Shown here: positions 47,301-54,380 of the stretch, in pieces
Layout of the letters: each line of letters begins with the position of its first letter
Position numbering within the stretch: position 1 is the first letter of the stretch
Source: Marisediminitalea aggregata
Lineage (GTDB): Bacteria; Pseudomonadota; Gammaproteobacteria; Enterobacterales; Alteromonadaceae
Assembly: GCF_900129565.1 (NCBI RefSeq)
Contig: NZ_FQWD01000001.1
Coordinates: 62,001 to 126,000 of the forward strand
Length of the DNA stretch: 64,000 nucleotides
Direction of reading: 5' to 3'
Position numbers and translations under genes: made by a program
Notes under the pieces: generated by a model
Databases searched by the model: none
The model's input: only the letters and a program-made list of their open reading frames with translations
What the model was told of the DNA's origin: nothing

Positions 47301-48049
47301 AATCCTATCTTGATGGCGATTCACTGGATACAGACAACCCTGCCTCTGTGTACAACTCAAGCACCTCAGAAGCAACGGTAGAAACCATTGGTGATGTCGG
47401 TGGCCCGGGCACAGAGGGCAACAAGTTTGCTGAAATCCGCGATACAGATGCTTCTGATACGGGTGAACTAAGATATGCGCTGGGTGACGAAGGCCCGTTA
47501 GCACAAGGTCGATTTGAAGTAGCAATTAAACGTCTTGACGATGACCTGGGTGACGGTGATGCGTTTATCACACTGTTTAACTCAGCCACAAACAACGACG
47601 GTGCTATTCTGGACCTGCGTATCAGAGACGATAGCTTCGGCCTTCGCAGCCCAAGTGATATAGACACGTCTGCCGCCACTGTCGTGCTCGACCAGTTTAT
47701 GAATGTGGTTGTGACATGGGAATACCCTGAAGGTAACCTGGAAGTGAACCCACTGGTTACCGTTGAAGTTGATGGCGTAAGAATGACCACCGACGGATTC
47801 ACACCAGATAATAACTCCGTAGGTGGCGTTACACACATTGCCGTTCGCTTTGGAGATAACAGTGGAACAAGACCAGACACAGGCGTGGTATCGGTAGATA
47901 ATTTCACAATCTACTCAGATACCAATGGTTCTACGCAGGTATTTATGGATGATTTTGAATCATACCTTGAAGGTGATTCTCTTGATACCGACAATGCAGC
48001 ATCGCTCTACAACTCTTCTACCTCTGAAGCTGTGGTAGGCGTAGAATAA
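44399..48049 (+). CDS. Large surface lipoprotein with VCBS and repeated lectin-like domains
   Basis: 1216 residues. Lipoprotein signal VKKLFVPVIAATALAGC with Cys17. Domain order: an Ig/PKD-like module (residues 20-100), an undefined helical region containing YVVSPLTEIAVQ (115-350), a VCBS-type module (about 354-450), a first concanavalin-like unit (450-677), a second VCBS module (681-781; SDAVDPATGMVSVLDPDAGE, GSWTYTVDT), and two near-identical lectin-like units (788-995, 1007-1212) each with DTGELRYALG, LFNSATNNDGAILDLRIRDD and FRFGDNSG. No enzyme active site was seen; binding of an extracellular polymer for the receptor is the likely role. ATG 44399 has CAGGAG upstream; an earlier in-frame start at 44309 lacks this. 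Confidence 0.88.
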   Translation: MVKKLFVPVIAATALAGCSGSDDAELDKNSRGSITISGDEFIAGVTLTATASDPDGIIEDTLKYAWSTGATGPTYTITEADEGTVISVSANYTDEAGFTEGVGASTSTVNPTLNVTANVVKGPVSGASCDIFAVDDTGVAITPAQASATSDETGSVTFTDVHFEGTGLVSCTGGTYLDEATGNTLDAPALRSVLNVVEGDADTPAPTYVVSPLTEIAVQGAASDLNTYADVAAAYHLRFGIRFDASEVTPTAIGVTPLGAEGAENADRYGSVLALLSTLDANDPDNDMAALLAELATDLVDGAFSQDNLDALEMAQISLQTTSAVAGDVDSSVLDLVGAAIGYNNTPVAAIIGGTLAGTVENTATAPLIGFVTVDDPNFLEDAIVAQTDVALDYGSFSIAENGEWSYTVDLANETVANLEVGNSVRDYVTIESVDGTTAEISIRVAALTQVVKISDTGSDTGEIRFSVDNLRQGKLMASFSKEEALGSDGNIKDAYITLYGSSGSSSESLIDLRIQGNQTDSSGLAIEPRFLVRNTDSDAYPGSIVTAPFVEEQFYDVEITWNMDNAEQLTVSINGEVIGGGSFSTAAVVDSDFTDLDQWFADGVKTVQFRFGDNDRTIPFGSFYVDNIAVYSDTDGTTAVFEDNFENYAVGETLDGDTSQYSLAIYSEVVVFDVGDGEAEPTPAVFFDLKGATTSDAVDPATGMVSVLDPDAGEAFIVPASTVSTYGMFTIMEDGSWTYTVDTANPTIAALVSGERVTDTITISSVDGTTAEVEITISGVGGDTGGANKVAVIRDTDASDTGELRYALGDDGPLAAGRVTASVMRLDDDFGDGDAFITLFNSATNNDGAILDLRIRDDSFGVRSPSDVDTSAATVILGEFMDVVITWEYPEGNLETTPLVTVEIDGVSFTAEGFTPDNNATGGVTHVAFRFGDNSGVRADTGTFTIDDLVIYSDTDGTTEVFSDDFESYLDGDSLDTDNPASVYNSSTSEATVETIGDVGGPGTEGNKFAEIRDTDASDTGELRYALGDEGPLAQGRFEVAIKRLDDDLGDGDAFITLFNSATNNDGAILDLRIRDDSFGLRSPSDIDTSAATVVLDQFMNVVVTWEYPEGNLEVNPLVTVEVDGVRMTTDGFTPDNNSVGGVTHIAVRFGDNSGTRPDTGVVSVDNFTIYSDTNGSTQVFMDDFESYLEGDSLDTDNAASLYNSSTSEAVVGVE
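46762..48034 (+). repeat. 657-bp tandem duplication within the lipoprotein gene
   Basis: Two in-frame copies about 657 bases (219 codons) apart: 46762-47385 and 47419-48034. The core from 46901 and 47558 is almost identical for over 100 bases, with mostly third-position changes. Confidence 0.9.
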
Positions 48050-48096
48050 GTAGCGTCCAACAACGAAAGTAAGGCGGGAAACCTCCTCAAATTAAT

Positions 48097-48128
48097 ACTC
48101 CCCTCTATCGAGGGGAGTCTTATCTTCT
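48097..48128 (+). terminator. Terminator after the lipoprotein gene
   Basis: 9-bp stem ACTCCCCTC / GAGGGGAGT, TATC loop, then CTTATCTTCT. Confidence 0.8.
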
Positions 48129-48279
48129 AAAACTGCTCCCCACTAATGACATACCAATTGCTAAGTTCGACCTCGCCTGTCTATTAACGTATATAGTAAG
48201 TTATCTTCAGTCAGAACTAACCGGCTCACTGATGCCTTTTACAGATAATGTCAGAACGCCTTTTTAGCCTGCACGCATT

Positions 48280-48303
48280 AAAAAAGGGAGCATACTGCTC
48301 CCC
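48280..48303 (-). terminator. Terminator of the DUF4097 operon
   Basis: Minus-strand stem GGGAGCA / TGCTCCC with a 3-base loop followed by six Ts, 25 bases after the DUF4097 stop. Confidence 0.9.
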
Positions 48304-48326
48304 CTGTTCAAAACAAACATCCGCGA

Positions 48327-49301
48327 TTACTTGTCCAGCGTGATCCGGCCATTCACGGTAGACACTCTGACTTTGCCTTCACCGCTGCCCATGGTGAAAT
48401 CAATCCAACGGCCCGGGCCATATTTTGACTTTTTGACTTCGGTGTCATTCAGGTTATTAATGATCTTGCCACCTGCATGCGCTTCTACTTCAAAACGGGC
48501 AGATACATCAGACTGGAAGGATAATTCGATACGACCGCCTACCGAGTCCACTTCTACTTCGCCCCCTTTGGCCAGCGTCATATTAACTTTTGCATTGCCG
48601 TTTACCGACGCCATCGACAGTTCACTGACGTTGCCCAGCATCAGCTTGGAGTTGCCATTCACTGTTTCCAGTGAGATCTCTCTGCTGTTACTTTGCAGGT
48701 CAATCTCGCCGTTCACGCTGGTTACTTCCAGGCTGTCTTCACTAACGTGCTGCACTTCCATATCGCCGTTCACCGACTCAATCACAAGGCTACCCGATAC
48801 GTTAATCACCTCGATATCACCATTAACCGACTCTACGTTCACGCGGCGAGCAAGGTCTTCCAGCAAAATGTTGCCGTTCACAACTTCCACTGACGTACCG
48901 CCTTTCACCCCACTTACTTTTACATTGGCATTCACGGTTTCATAAGACAATTTGCTGTTCACCGGTACATAAACTACCAGGTCGTCTTTTGAGTCGTCTT
49001 TGTCTTCCCAGCGATAATGATTGTTCTTCACCTCAACATCGATGACCACGGTATTACCACGTTTTTCAAAGGTAAATTCTTCAGTTAACTCGCCCAAGGT
49101 ACCGCTTACCCTTACCTGATCCTTGTCCCAGGTTTTGATTTCGGCTTTACCGTACACGTGCTCCATTTCCACCGTTGGCGAACTGCTGGTGTCGAGCGTC
49201 TGATCGACTTTTTGCTGTGCCCAGGCCATTCCTGATACCGCCAGCACGATTGCACCTACACCAACTCGGCGCAGCAAAGATGAATTAAACGTCATATTCA
49301 T
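48327..49301 (-). CDS. DUF4097 family beta-helix-like exported protein
   Basis: 324 residues. Signal peptide ends at AWA/QQK (about residue 28). From about residue 100 it has at least eight repeats of roughly 20 residues centred on VNG with alternating hydrophobic strands (VESVNGDIEVINVSG; IESVNGDMEVQHVSE; VTSVNGEIDLQSNS), predicting a right-handed beta-solenoid. The C-terminus is VSTVNGRITLDK. Function unknown; DUF4097 proteins often sit in sigma/anti-sigma operons, as here. A truncated relative lies at 40.5 kb. Confidence 0.9.
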   Translation of the reverse strand: MNMTFNSSLLRRVGVGAIVLAVSGMAWAQQKVDQTLDTSSSPTVEMEHVYGKAEIKTWDKDQVRVSGTLGELTEEFTFEKRGNTVVIDVEVKNNHYRWEDKDDSKDDLVVYVPVNSKLSYETVNANVKVSGVKGGTSVEVVNGNILLEDLARRVNVESVNGDIEVINVSGSLVIESVNGDMEVQHVSEDSLEVTSVNGEIDLQSNSREISLETVNGNSKLMLGNVSELSMASVNGNAKVNMTLAKGGEVEVDSVGGRIELSFQSDVSARFEVEAHAGGKIINNLNDTEVKKSKYGPGRWIDFTMGSGEGKVRVSTVNGRITLDK

Positions 49302-49316
49302 GATCTATCCTCACAG

Positions 49317-49823
49317 TTAAATTTGTTGCCATTTGGGCGCGTGCACTCGCTCAATCAGGTCAATTTGTTGTTGATATACAGTTTGTAGCATGCGAAGCAA
49401 GGCTACATTATTCGGGTCGTGTTTAAGCGCCGACTTTATTGCGGCAGCCGCGTCTTCCAGTTCCGTTAGCTGGCTCTGCCAGTTATCCGTAAGCGCAGGT
49501 TTGTCCTGGTACGTTACCAACAGTGACGATTTCTGGCTTTCGTATTGTTCACTCAGTTGCGCAATTAACGCTGCGCTGTCGAGTCCAGGCTCTACCGGAC
49601 CTGATAAACTTGAAATACTGATCCACACAGCTACGGCCGGCACTAAGATACTTGCCGCTACTGCGCCGTATACCCAGGACTTAGGCTTAGCCTTGTCCGT
49701 GGCTGAAGGCTGCTGAGTAATCGCCAGTTCAATGCCCTGCCACAAATCGCGACCAGGCTGTACGTCTTGGGGGAGCGACGCTAGCTGTTGCTGTAAGCTG
49801 TCTTGTGATTTATTGGTCGTCAT
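49317..49823 (-). CDS. Probable membrane anti-sigma factor
   Basis: 168 residues. Cytoplasmic N-terminal part of about 48 residues (QQQLASLPQDVQPGRDLWQG), one membrane segment (VYGAVAASILVPAVAVWISI), and a periplasmic helical part. Location directly after the ECF sigma gene with an overlap of 14 bases supports a single-pass anti-sigma role. The motif DVQPGRDLWxGI occurs in proteins of this kind next to sigma-70 genes. A zinc-binding HxxxCxxC was not found. GTG 49826 is an equally possible start. Confidence 0.75.
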   Translation of the reverse strand: MTTNKSQDSLQQQLASLPQDVQPGRDLWQGIELAITQQPSATDKAKPKSWVYGAVAASILVPAVAVWISISSLSGPVEPGLDSAALIAQLSEQYESQKSSLLVTYQDKPALTDNWQSQLTELEDAAAAIKSALKHDPNNVALLRMLQTVYQQQIDLIERVHAPKWQQI

Positions 49824-50385
49824 CACCTAACCACTCCTGTAATAACTGTCTTGCCCGATGAAACTGCGCTTTACTGGTACCTGATGCCATATTCAGCATG
49901 TCGGCAATGTCCTCGTGCCGGTACCCCTCTATGGCATGTAATACAAACACCTGTCGGGCCCGCTCGGGCAATTTCAAAATACATTTGTCGAGTTGCGATA
50001 AGTCTAACGACTCACTCGCGGTAATTTGTTGCTCATTCGCACTGTCGAGCCCGAACATACGCTGAAACCAGCCTCGCTGTTTGCGCATATACGATATCGT
50101 TACGTTGGCTGTTACGCTGTGCAGCCAGGTTGAGAACTGACTTTTCTGCGAAAAGTTAGCCAGCTTCTGCCACACCTGAACAAACACTTCCTGGGTAGCA
50201 TCTTCAGCGAGCGCCGCATCACCGGTCAGTCGTAAACTCAGCGCGTACACTTGCCCCACATACTTTTGATAAAGCTGCTGGTAAGCTTGCACATCACCTT
50301 GCATCGCTGCCTGCAAGTGCTGCTGTAATTGTTGTTGCGCAAATGCGTCGGTAGCATCCACTACATTTCCCTGGCCGACTGTCAT
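49810..50385 (-). CDS. ECF-type RNA polymerase sigma factor
   Basis: 191 residues. Region 2: YQQLYQKYVGQVYALSLRLT, DAALAEDATQEVFVQVWQKL, FSTWLHSVTANVTISYMRKQ. Region 4: LPERARQVFVLHAIEGYRHE and IADMLNMASGTSKAQFHRAR (helix-turn-helix). It probably drives the sigma/anti-sigma/DUF4097 operon and other envelope genes in response to a signal released by the downstream anti-sigma. ATG 50385. Confidence 0.95.
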   Translation of the reverse strand: MTVGQGNVVDATDAFAQQQLQQHLQAAMQGDVQAYQQLYQKYVGQVYALSLRLTGDAALAEDATQEVFVQVWQKLANFSQKSQFSTWLHSVTANVTISYMRKQRGWFQRMFGLDSANEQQITASESLDLSQLDKCILKLPERARQVFVLHAIEGYRHEDIADMLNMASGTSKAQFHRARQLLQEWLGDDDQ

Positions 50386-50531
50386 GTCATTGGGCTCTCT
50401 TTCGTTATTTTCTTGTTGTTACAGGGCATTAGTCGCAACGTTTTTAGCGAAGGTTTAAATCGCATTTCATTTTTTTTCATAAAAAAGTCCGCTACCATAA
50501 TAACCGTTAATCTATAAAAAAGGATGCTGCT

Positions 50532-51173
50532 GTGATTGTTTCTGCTTTGTATGCGGGGCAACCTGCTCCACTTGGCCCCCGAAAGGCACTATCGGCGATT
50601 TGCAAACAGCCGGTGGACAAACTCACTGTGCATGTTGATCGCACCGACGAAGACCAACAAGCCAATTTGCGTTTACATGGCGGCCCTGAAAAAGTTCTGC
50701 ATCAGTTTAGTGTGGCAAGCTATGACACCATTAAAGCTCAGTACCCTGATCTGGCAGACAAGCTGCTGCCCGGCAGTATTGGTGAAAATATCTCAGTAGA
50801 CGGCATGACTGACGAAAATGTGTTTATTGGTGATGTGTACGCCTTTGGCAATGTCATTGTTGAGGTAGGCGCGCCTCGAGCGCCATGCAACAAAATTAAT
50901 CATCGCTTTGAAACACCCAATCTGGACCGTTTTACGGGAAATCAGGGCGTAACAGGCTGGTACTACCGCGTAAAACAGACCGGCGTGATTAATGTGGGTG
51001 ATGCAGTATCGTTACTGGAACGGGCTGACAATACCGTTAGCGTTGGTGAACTGATGCGTACTGTTTATAACCCTGAGTATTTTAGTCACGCCGCAAAGCT
51101 TGTCGACATACCGGTATTAGATGACGAATGGCGGGGTAAATGTGAAAAGGCTGCCGCAAAAGCCGCTAAATAA
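50532..51173 (+). CDS. MOSC domain protein
   Basis: 213 residues. MOSC fold found in molybdenum-cofactor sulfurases and YiiM. LRLHGGPEKVLHQFSVASYD, LLPGSIGENISVDGMTDEN, GAPRAPCNKINHRF (with the conserved Cys) and GWYYRVKQTGVINVGD are typical of YiiM-like proteins, which help reduce N-hydroxylated bases in E. coli. Start is GTG 50532 with AGGA eight bases upstream. The next gene begins inside its 3' end. Confidence 0.9.
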   Translation: MIVSALYAGQPAPLGPRKALSAICKQPVDKLTVHVDRTDEDQQANLRLHGGPEKVLHQFSVASYDTIKAQYPDLADKLLPGSIGENISVDGMTDENVFIGDVYAFGNVIVEVGAPRAPCNKINHRFETPNLDRFTGNQGVTGWYYRVKQTGVINVGDAVSLLERADNTVSVGELMRTVYNPEYFSHAAKLVDIPVLDDEWRGKCEKAAAKAAK

Positions 51174-51621
51174 ACACCCTTCCGGTAAGGTGCCCGTGTT
51201 TTGCTACGGCACCTTGCTGTTACCGGCGTTACAGAAAACGTTATTTGACCAGCATATTCATCCCCGACCCGCTACACTGGTCGGCTGGCAACGCCTACTC
51301 AGCCATGACGGCTATTGGTTTATCACCCCACACTCCAGTGCGAGGGTTAAAGGCAGTATTCTCTGGCTTACTGCGCCACAACTTGCCATTTGTGATGACT
51401 GGGAGGACGTGCCTTACTACCACCGGGAGTGTGTTCGGGTAAAACGAGGTTATACCCGAATGACAGTTTTTGCGTACACCCGACGAGGCGCAAAAGGCAA
51501 ACCTTTCACAACATCCGGTTTAACCCGCCATTCGCTTCCCCGATTACTAAACATTGCCGATAGAGCCCTTATGACGAATTCGAATCCTCTTGCCATGAGT
51601 CCGGGCCCGGTCACTATTTAA
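51142..51621 (+). CDS. Gamma-glutamylcyclotransferase-like (AIG2 type) protein
   Basis: 159 residues. VFCYGTLLLPALQ is the YGxL substrate loop of the family, followed by ATLVGWQRLLSHDGYW and a C-terminal barrel. The catalytic Glu is likely the one in CDDWEDVPYYHRE. Activity may be on gamma-glutamyl amines or peptides. GTG 51142 is a plausible start (GGGG upstream); an ATG at 51121 is an alternative. Both overlap the MOSC gene. Confidence 0.8.
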   Translation: MKRLPQKPLNKHPSGKVPVFCYGTLLLPALQKTLFDQHIHPRPATLVGWQRLLSHDGYWFITPHSSARVKGSILWLTAPQLAICDDWEDVPYYHRECVRVKRGYTRMTVFAYTRRGAKGKPFTTSGLTRHSLPRLLNIADRALMTNSNPLAMSPGPVTI

Positions 51622-51693
51622 CGTTGCAAATCGCTTCACGCACGCGCTTTTATTGTCTATTATTTGAACAATTATTACACAGGACAATACAGC

Positions 51694-52233
51694 ATGGACG
51701 TAAAAACAATGATTGATGCCATCCTCGCCAAAGAAGGTGGCTATGTGAATCACCCGGCGGACAGGGGTGGCCCTACCAACTTTGGGATCACTCAAAAAAC
51801 CTTGTCTCGCTATCTGGAAGTCGTCGTGACCGCGGATATGGTAAAAGCCATGGATATCGAAACCGCCCGTGATATCTACGAGCTTAACTACTACCGAAAA
51901 CCCCGTATCGACAAGCTCCCCGACGCCTTACAACCCTTCTTGTTTGACTCCGCGGTAAATCACGGCCCCCGGCGCGCTATAAAGTTCCTGCAGGAAGTGT
52001 GTAACGATGCCGGCTTTGGGCCGTTATCGGTTGATGGCTTAATGGGACCTAAAACCAAGGCGCAGGCATTTGCCTGCCTTGAAGCGCTGGATGAATGGAT
52101 GCTGGTTGCACTGGTAGAAGAACGTCAGATGTTCTATGTAGAAATTGTTACCAACGACGACACACAACAGGCATTTCTGAAGGGTTGGCTGGCCCGGGCA
52201 AGAAGTTTCCTGCCTTATCAGGCCATCGCATAA
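51694..52233 (+). CDS. GH108 N-acetylmuramidase (phage-type endolysin)
   Basis: 179 residues. EGGYVNHPADRGGPTNFGIT is the catalytic signature with Glu in KEGGY, and a peptidoglycan-binding type-3 domain follows (DSAVNHGPRRAIKFLQEVC, GPLSVDGLMGPKTKAQA). It cleaves the MurNAc-GlcNAc bond. No signal peptide is present, so release needs the holin encoded ten bases downstream. ATG 51694 follows AGGA; an earlier in-frame start at 51664 lacks it. Confidence 0.93.
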   Translation: MDVKTMIDAILAKEGGYVNHPADRGGPTNFGITQKTLSRYLEVVVTADMVKAMDIETARDIYELNYYRKPRIDKLPDALQPFLFDSAVNHGPRRAIKFLQEVCNDAGFGPLSVDGLMGPKTKAQAFACLEALDEWMLVALVEERQMFYVEIVTNDDTQQAFLKGWLARARSFLPYQAIA

Positions 52234-52243
52234 GGAGGCGAAC

Positions 52244-52969
52244 ATGAGCAAGTTATTGGAAGACCCGGTTTCAGCTATTGCCACATCGGTGTCAAAAGGC
52301 GTCGAAACCGTTGCGGGTGTATTTACCACGAATAAGGAAAAGGACGCTCAGCGTTCAGCCGACGAACAAATGGCGTTGTTACGCGCTTATCAGGCTGAGT
52401 TTAATAAACTGGAAAATCGCAATTGGGTCGATTCACTGGCAGACGGATTTAATCGACTCATACGTCCTATGATCGTATCGCTGATCCTGTTTATTTTTGT
52501 GGTTGCTTATATTTCACCTACTCACCTGGCTGAAATAACCCTCGCCATCAGCGCCATACCCGACGGCTACTGGACCTTACTCAGTGTCATTATTGCTTTT
52601 TATTTTGGTGGCCGAATGCAGTTAAAAAGTCAGCAGTTCCGGTTTAGCGAAACTCAGGCGCAAGCTGTCAAAGCGCTGATTGAAACCAAGGCTGAATTCA
52701 GAAAGCTGGAAATTGACAATGATGAACCTGACCGGTTAATAGGCGACAGCGCGGCAAAGGATAGCGACTTTGACAAGAGTCGCGCAGCACAAATTAACAC
52801 AGTGGTTGAGACCGCGCTGCAGCATGCGGTTACCGATCCTGGCGACGACAGACAAAAAGCAGCGAACAAAGAAGCGCTTAGCAACAAGGTTGCTGAAATG
52901 CTAAACGAAACACCGGAAACCTTAAAAGCTCGCCGAAAGTTCGGTCCTCGAAAACTAGGCCGGCGCTAG
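52244..52969 (+). CDS. Three-TM holin family protein
   Basis: 241 residues. Resembles the GTA_holin_3TM family: helical N-terminus (KEKDAQRSADEQMALLRAYQ), NRNWVDSLADGFNRLIRPM, then hydrophobic segments VSLILFIFVVAYI and DGYWTLLSVIIAFYFGGRM with a possible short third one between. The C-terminal half is charged and helical, longer than in phage holins. SD AAGGAGG precedes ATG 52244. It forms a tight pair with the muramidase gene. No phage structural gene is near. Confidence 0.88.
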   Translation: MSKLLEDPVSAIATSVSKGVETVAGVFTTNKEKDAQRSADEQMALLRAYQAEFNKLENRNWVDSLADGFNRLIRPMIVSLILFIFVVAYISPTHLAEITLAISAIPDGYWTLLSVIIAFYFGGRMQLKSQQFRFSETQAQAVKALIETKAEFRKLEIDNDEPDRLIGDSAAKDSDFDKSRAAQINTVVETALQHAVTDPGDDRQKAANKEALSNKVAEMLNETPETLKARRKFGPRKLGRR

Positions 52970-53018
52970 GTTTACATTGCTATGTACTAATAACCCTGTG
53001 CTTGGCACTGCAGACATA

Positions 53019-53046
53019 AAAAAACCGCGCCTGAGCGCGGTTTTTT
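53019..53046. terminator. Bidirectional terminator between holin gene and rplI
   Basis: Stem CCGCGC / GCGCGG extended by A/T runs on both sides, CTGA loop. It serves both the convergent holin gene and the ribosomal operon. Confidence 0.93.
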
Positions 53047-53061
53047 CAAATCGTTTAGCAA

Positions 53062-53514
53062 TTATGCTTCAGCGATAATTACAACTTTAGCAGTTGCCAT
53101 TACATCTGAGTGCAATTGCACGTCGATGTCGTATTCACCAGTTTCACGCAGAGTACCAGTAGGCAGTTTAACTTCTGCTTTAGCTACTTCTACGCCAGCT
53201 GCAGTAATTGCATCTGCGATGTCACGAGTACCAACAGAACCGAACAGTTTACCTTCTTCACCAGCTGGTGCAGCAATAGTAACTTCGCCCAGTTCAGCAA
53301 TTTTAGCAGCACGTGCTTCGGCAGCAGCCAATTGCTCAGCAATTTTCGCTTCCAGTTCAGCACGACGCTGTTCAAATTTTTCAACGTTCGCTTTAGTTGC
53401 AGGAACTGCTTTACCCTGTGGGAAAAGGAAGTTACGTGCAAAACCAGCTTTAACAGTGACAGTGTCACCCAGACCGCCCAAGTTGGCGATTTTATCCAGT
53501 AGGATGATTTCCAT
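53062..53514 (-). CDS. rplI: 50S ribosomal protein L9
   Basis: 150 residues. [38 protein letters not shown] and the long central helix ([20 protein letters not shown]), then [19 protein letters not shown]. It binds 23S rRNA near the L1 stalk. Last gene of rpsF-rpsR-rplI. dnaB, often next, is 14.4 kb away. Confidence 0.98.
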   Translation of the reverse strand: MEIILLDKIANLGGLGDTVTVKAGFARNFLFPQGKAVPATKANVEKFEQRRAELEAKIAEQLAAAEARAAKIAELGEVTIAAPAGEEGKLFGSVGTRDIADAITAAGVEVAKAEVKLPTGTLRETGEYDIDVQLHSDVMATAKVVIIAEA

Positions 53515-53541
53515 CGATGCTACCCCTTATTCTTCGCCAAA

Positions 53542-53769
53542 TTACTTATGAGAGTCAGTGTACGGAAGCAACGCTAAGAAACGCGCACGCTTGATCGCAC
53601 TAGACAGTTGACGCTGATATTTAGCGCTGGTGCCGGTAATACGGCTAGGTACAATTTTACCGCTTTCGGTGATGTAGTTTTTCAACGTAGCGATATCTTT
53701 GTAATCGATCTCAGTAACACCTTCTGCAGAGAAACGGCAGAATTTACGACGTCTGAAAAAACGAGCCAT
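53542..53769 (-). CDS. rpsR: 30S ribosomal protein S18
   Basis: 75 residues. [20 protein letters not shown] and [20 protein letters not shown] are diagnostic. It pairs with S6 on 16S rRNA. Twelve bases after rpsF, with no priB between them, unlike E. coli. Confidence 0.98.
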   Translation of the reverse strand: MARFFRRRKFCRFSAEGVTEIDYKDIATLKNYITESGKIVPSRITGTSAKYQRQLSSAIKRARFLALLPYTDSHK

Positions 53770-53781
53770 GGTTAATTCTCC

Positions 53782-54177
53782 TTATTCTTCGCTTGCAGCG
53801 GTTTCTGATTTTTCTGCACGCTCGCCACGAGGAGCAGAATCTTCACGACGTTCGCGACGCTCTTCCTTCATCATAGGAGAAGCTTCAGTTACGGCACCTT
53901 TGGTACGCATAACCATGTTGCGCAGGATAACGTCGTTGAAACGGAAAGCAGTTTCCAGCTCAGCAACAGCTTCAGCAGTTGCTTCAGCGTTGATCAGCAC
54001 GTAGTGTGCTTTGTGCAGCTTTTCAATTGGGTAAGCCAGTTGACGACGGCCCCAATCTTCCAGACGATGGATTTGACCACCTTCTTGCTTCAGGATAGTG
54101 GTATAACGCTCGATCATACCAGGTACTTGTTCACTCTGATCAGGGTGAACCATAAATACGATTTCGTAATGACGCAT
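53782..54177 (-). CDS. rpsF: 30S ribosomal protein S6
   Basis: 131 residues. [40 protein letters not shown] and the Glu/Arg/Ser-rich C-terminal tail (residues 100-131) that RimK-type enzymes can extend with glutamate. First gene of the operon; the promoter lies in 54178-54380 on the minus strand. Confidence 0.98.
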   Translation of the reverse strand: MRHYEIVFMVHPDQSEQVPGMIERYTTILKQEGGQIHRLEDWGRRQLAYPIEKLHKAHYVLINAEATAEAVAELETAFRFNDVILRNMVMRTKGAVTEASPMMKEERRERREDSAPRGERAEKSETAASEE

Positions 54178-54340
54178 TAATACGCTCCTTACGGTTGTAG
54201 TCTCGGCAGAACAGCCAGCTGCATGGAGACAAGGAACTTGTTTGGTTGGCTGTAAGGGCGCGCATTATATAGGTGAATAGCGGGCTGCACAAGAATTATT
54301 CGACCTAAGCGAATAAAAGCATAATGCAGTCAGTAAATCG

Positions 54341-54359
54341 GCTAACCTTAGAGGTTAGC
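54341..54359. repeat. 7-bp inverted repeat before the 180-residue gene
   Basis: GCTAACC, TTAGA, GGTTAGC. It lies 21 bases before the ATG at 54381 and could be an operator or a leader hairpin. Confidence 0.45.
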
Positions 54360-54380
54360 TAGCAACGCAGGAACAATTCC

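Noticed and set aside
47305-47907. 200-codon antisense ORF in the lipoprotein repeats
   Set aside because: Ser/Pro/Thr-rich shadow created by the repeated lectin-like units; the same shadow occurs in the other copy.
51664-52969. Prophage
   Set aside because: Only a muramidase and a holin; no other phage genes, integrase or att repeats within the window.
54178-54260. Possible S6:S18-binding leader RNA of rpsF
   Set aside because: A CCG-containing stretch and a purine-rich ribosome site are present, but I could not build the expected stem with confidence; needs a covariance-model search.
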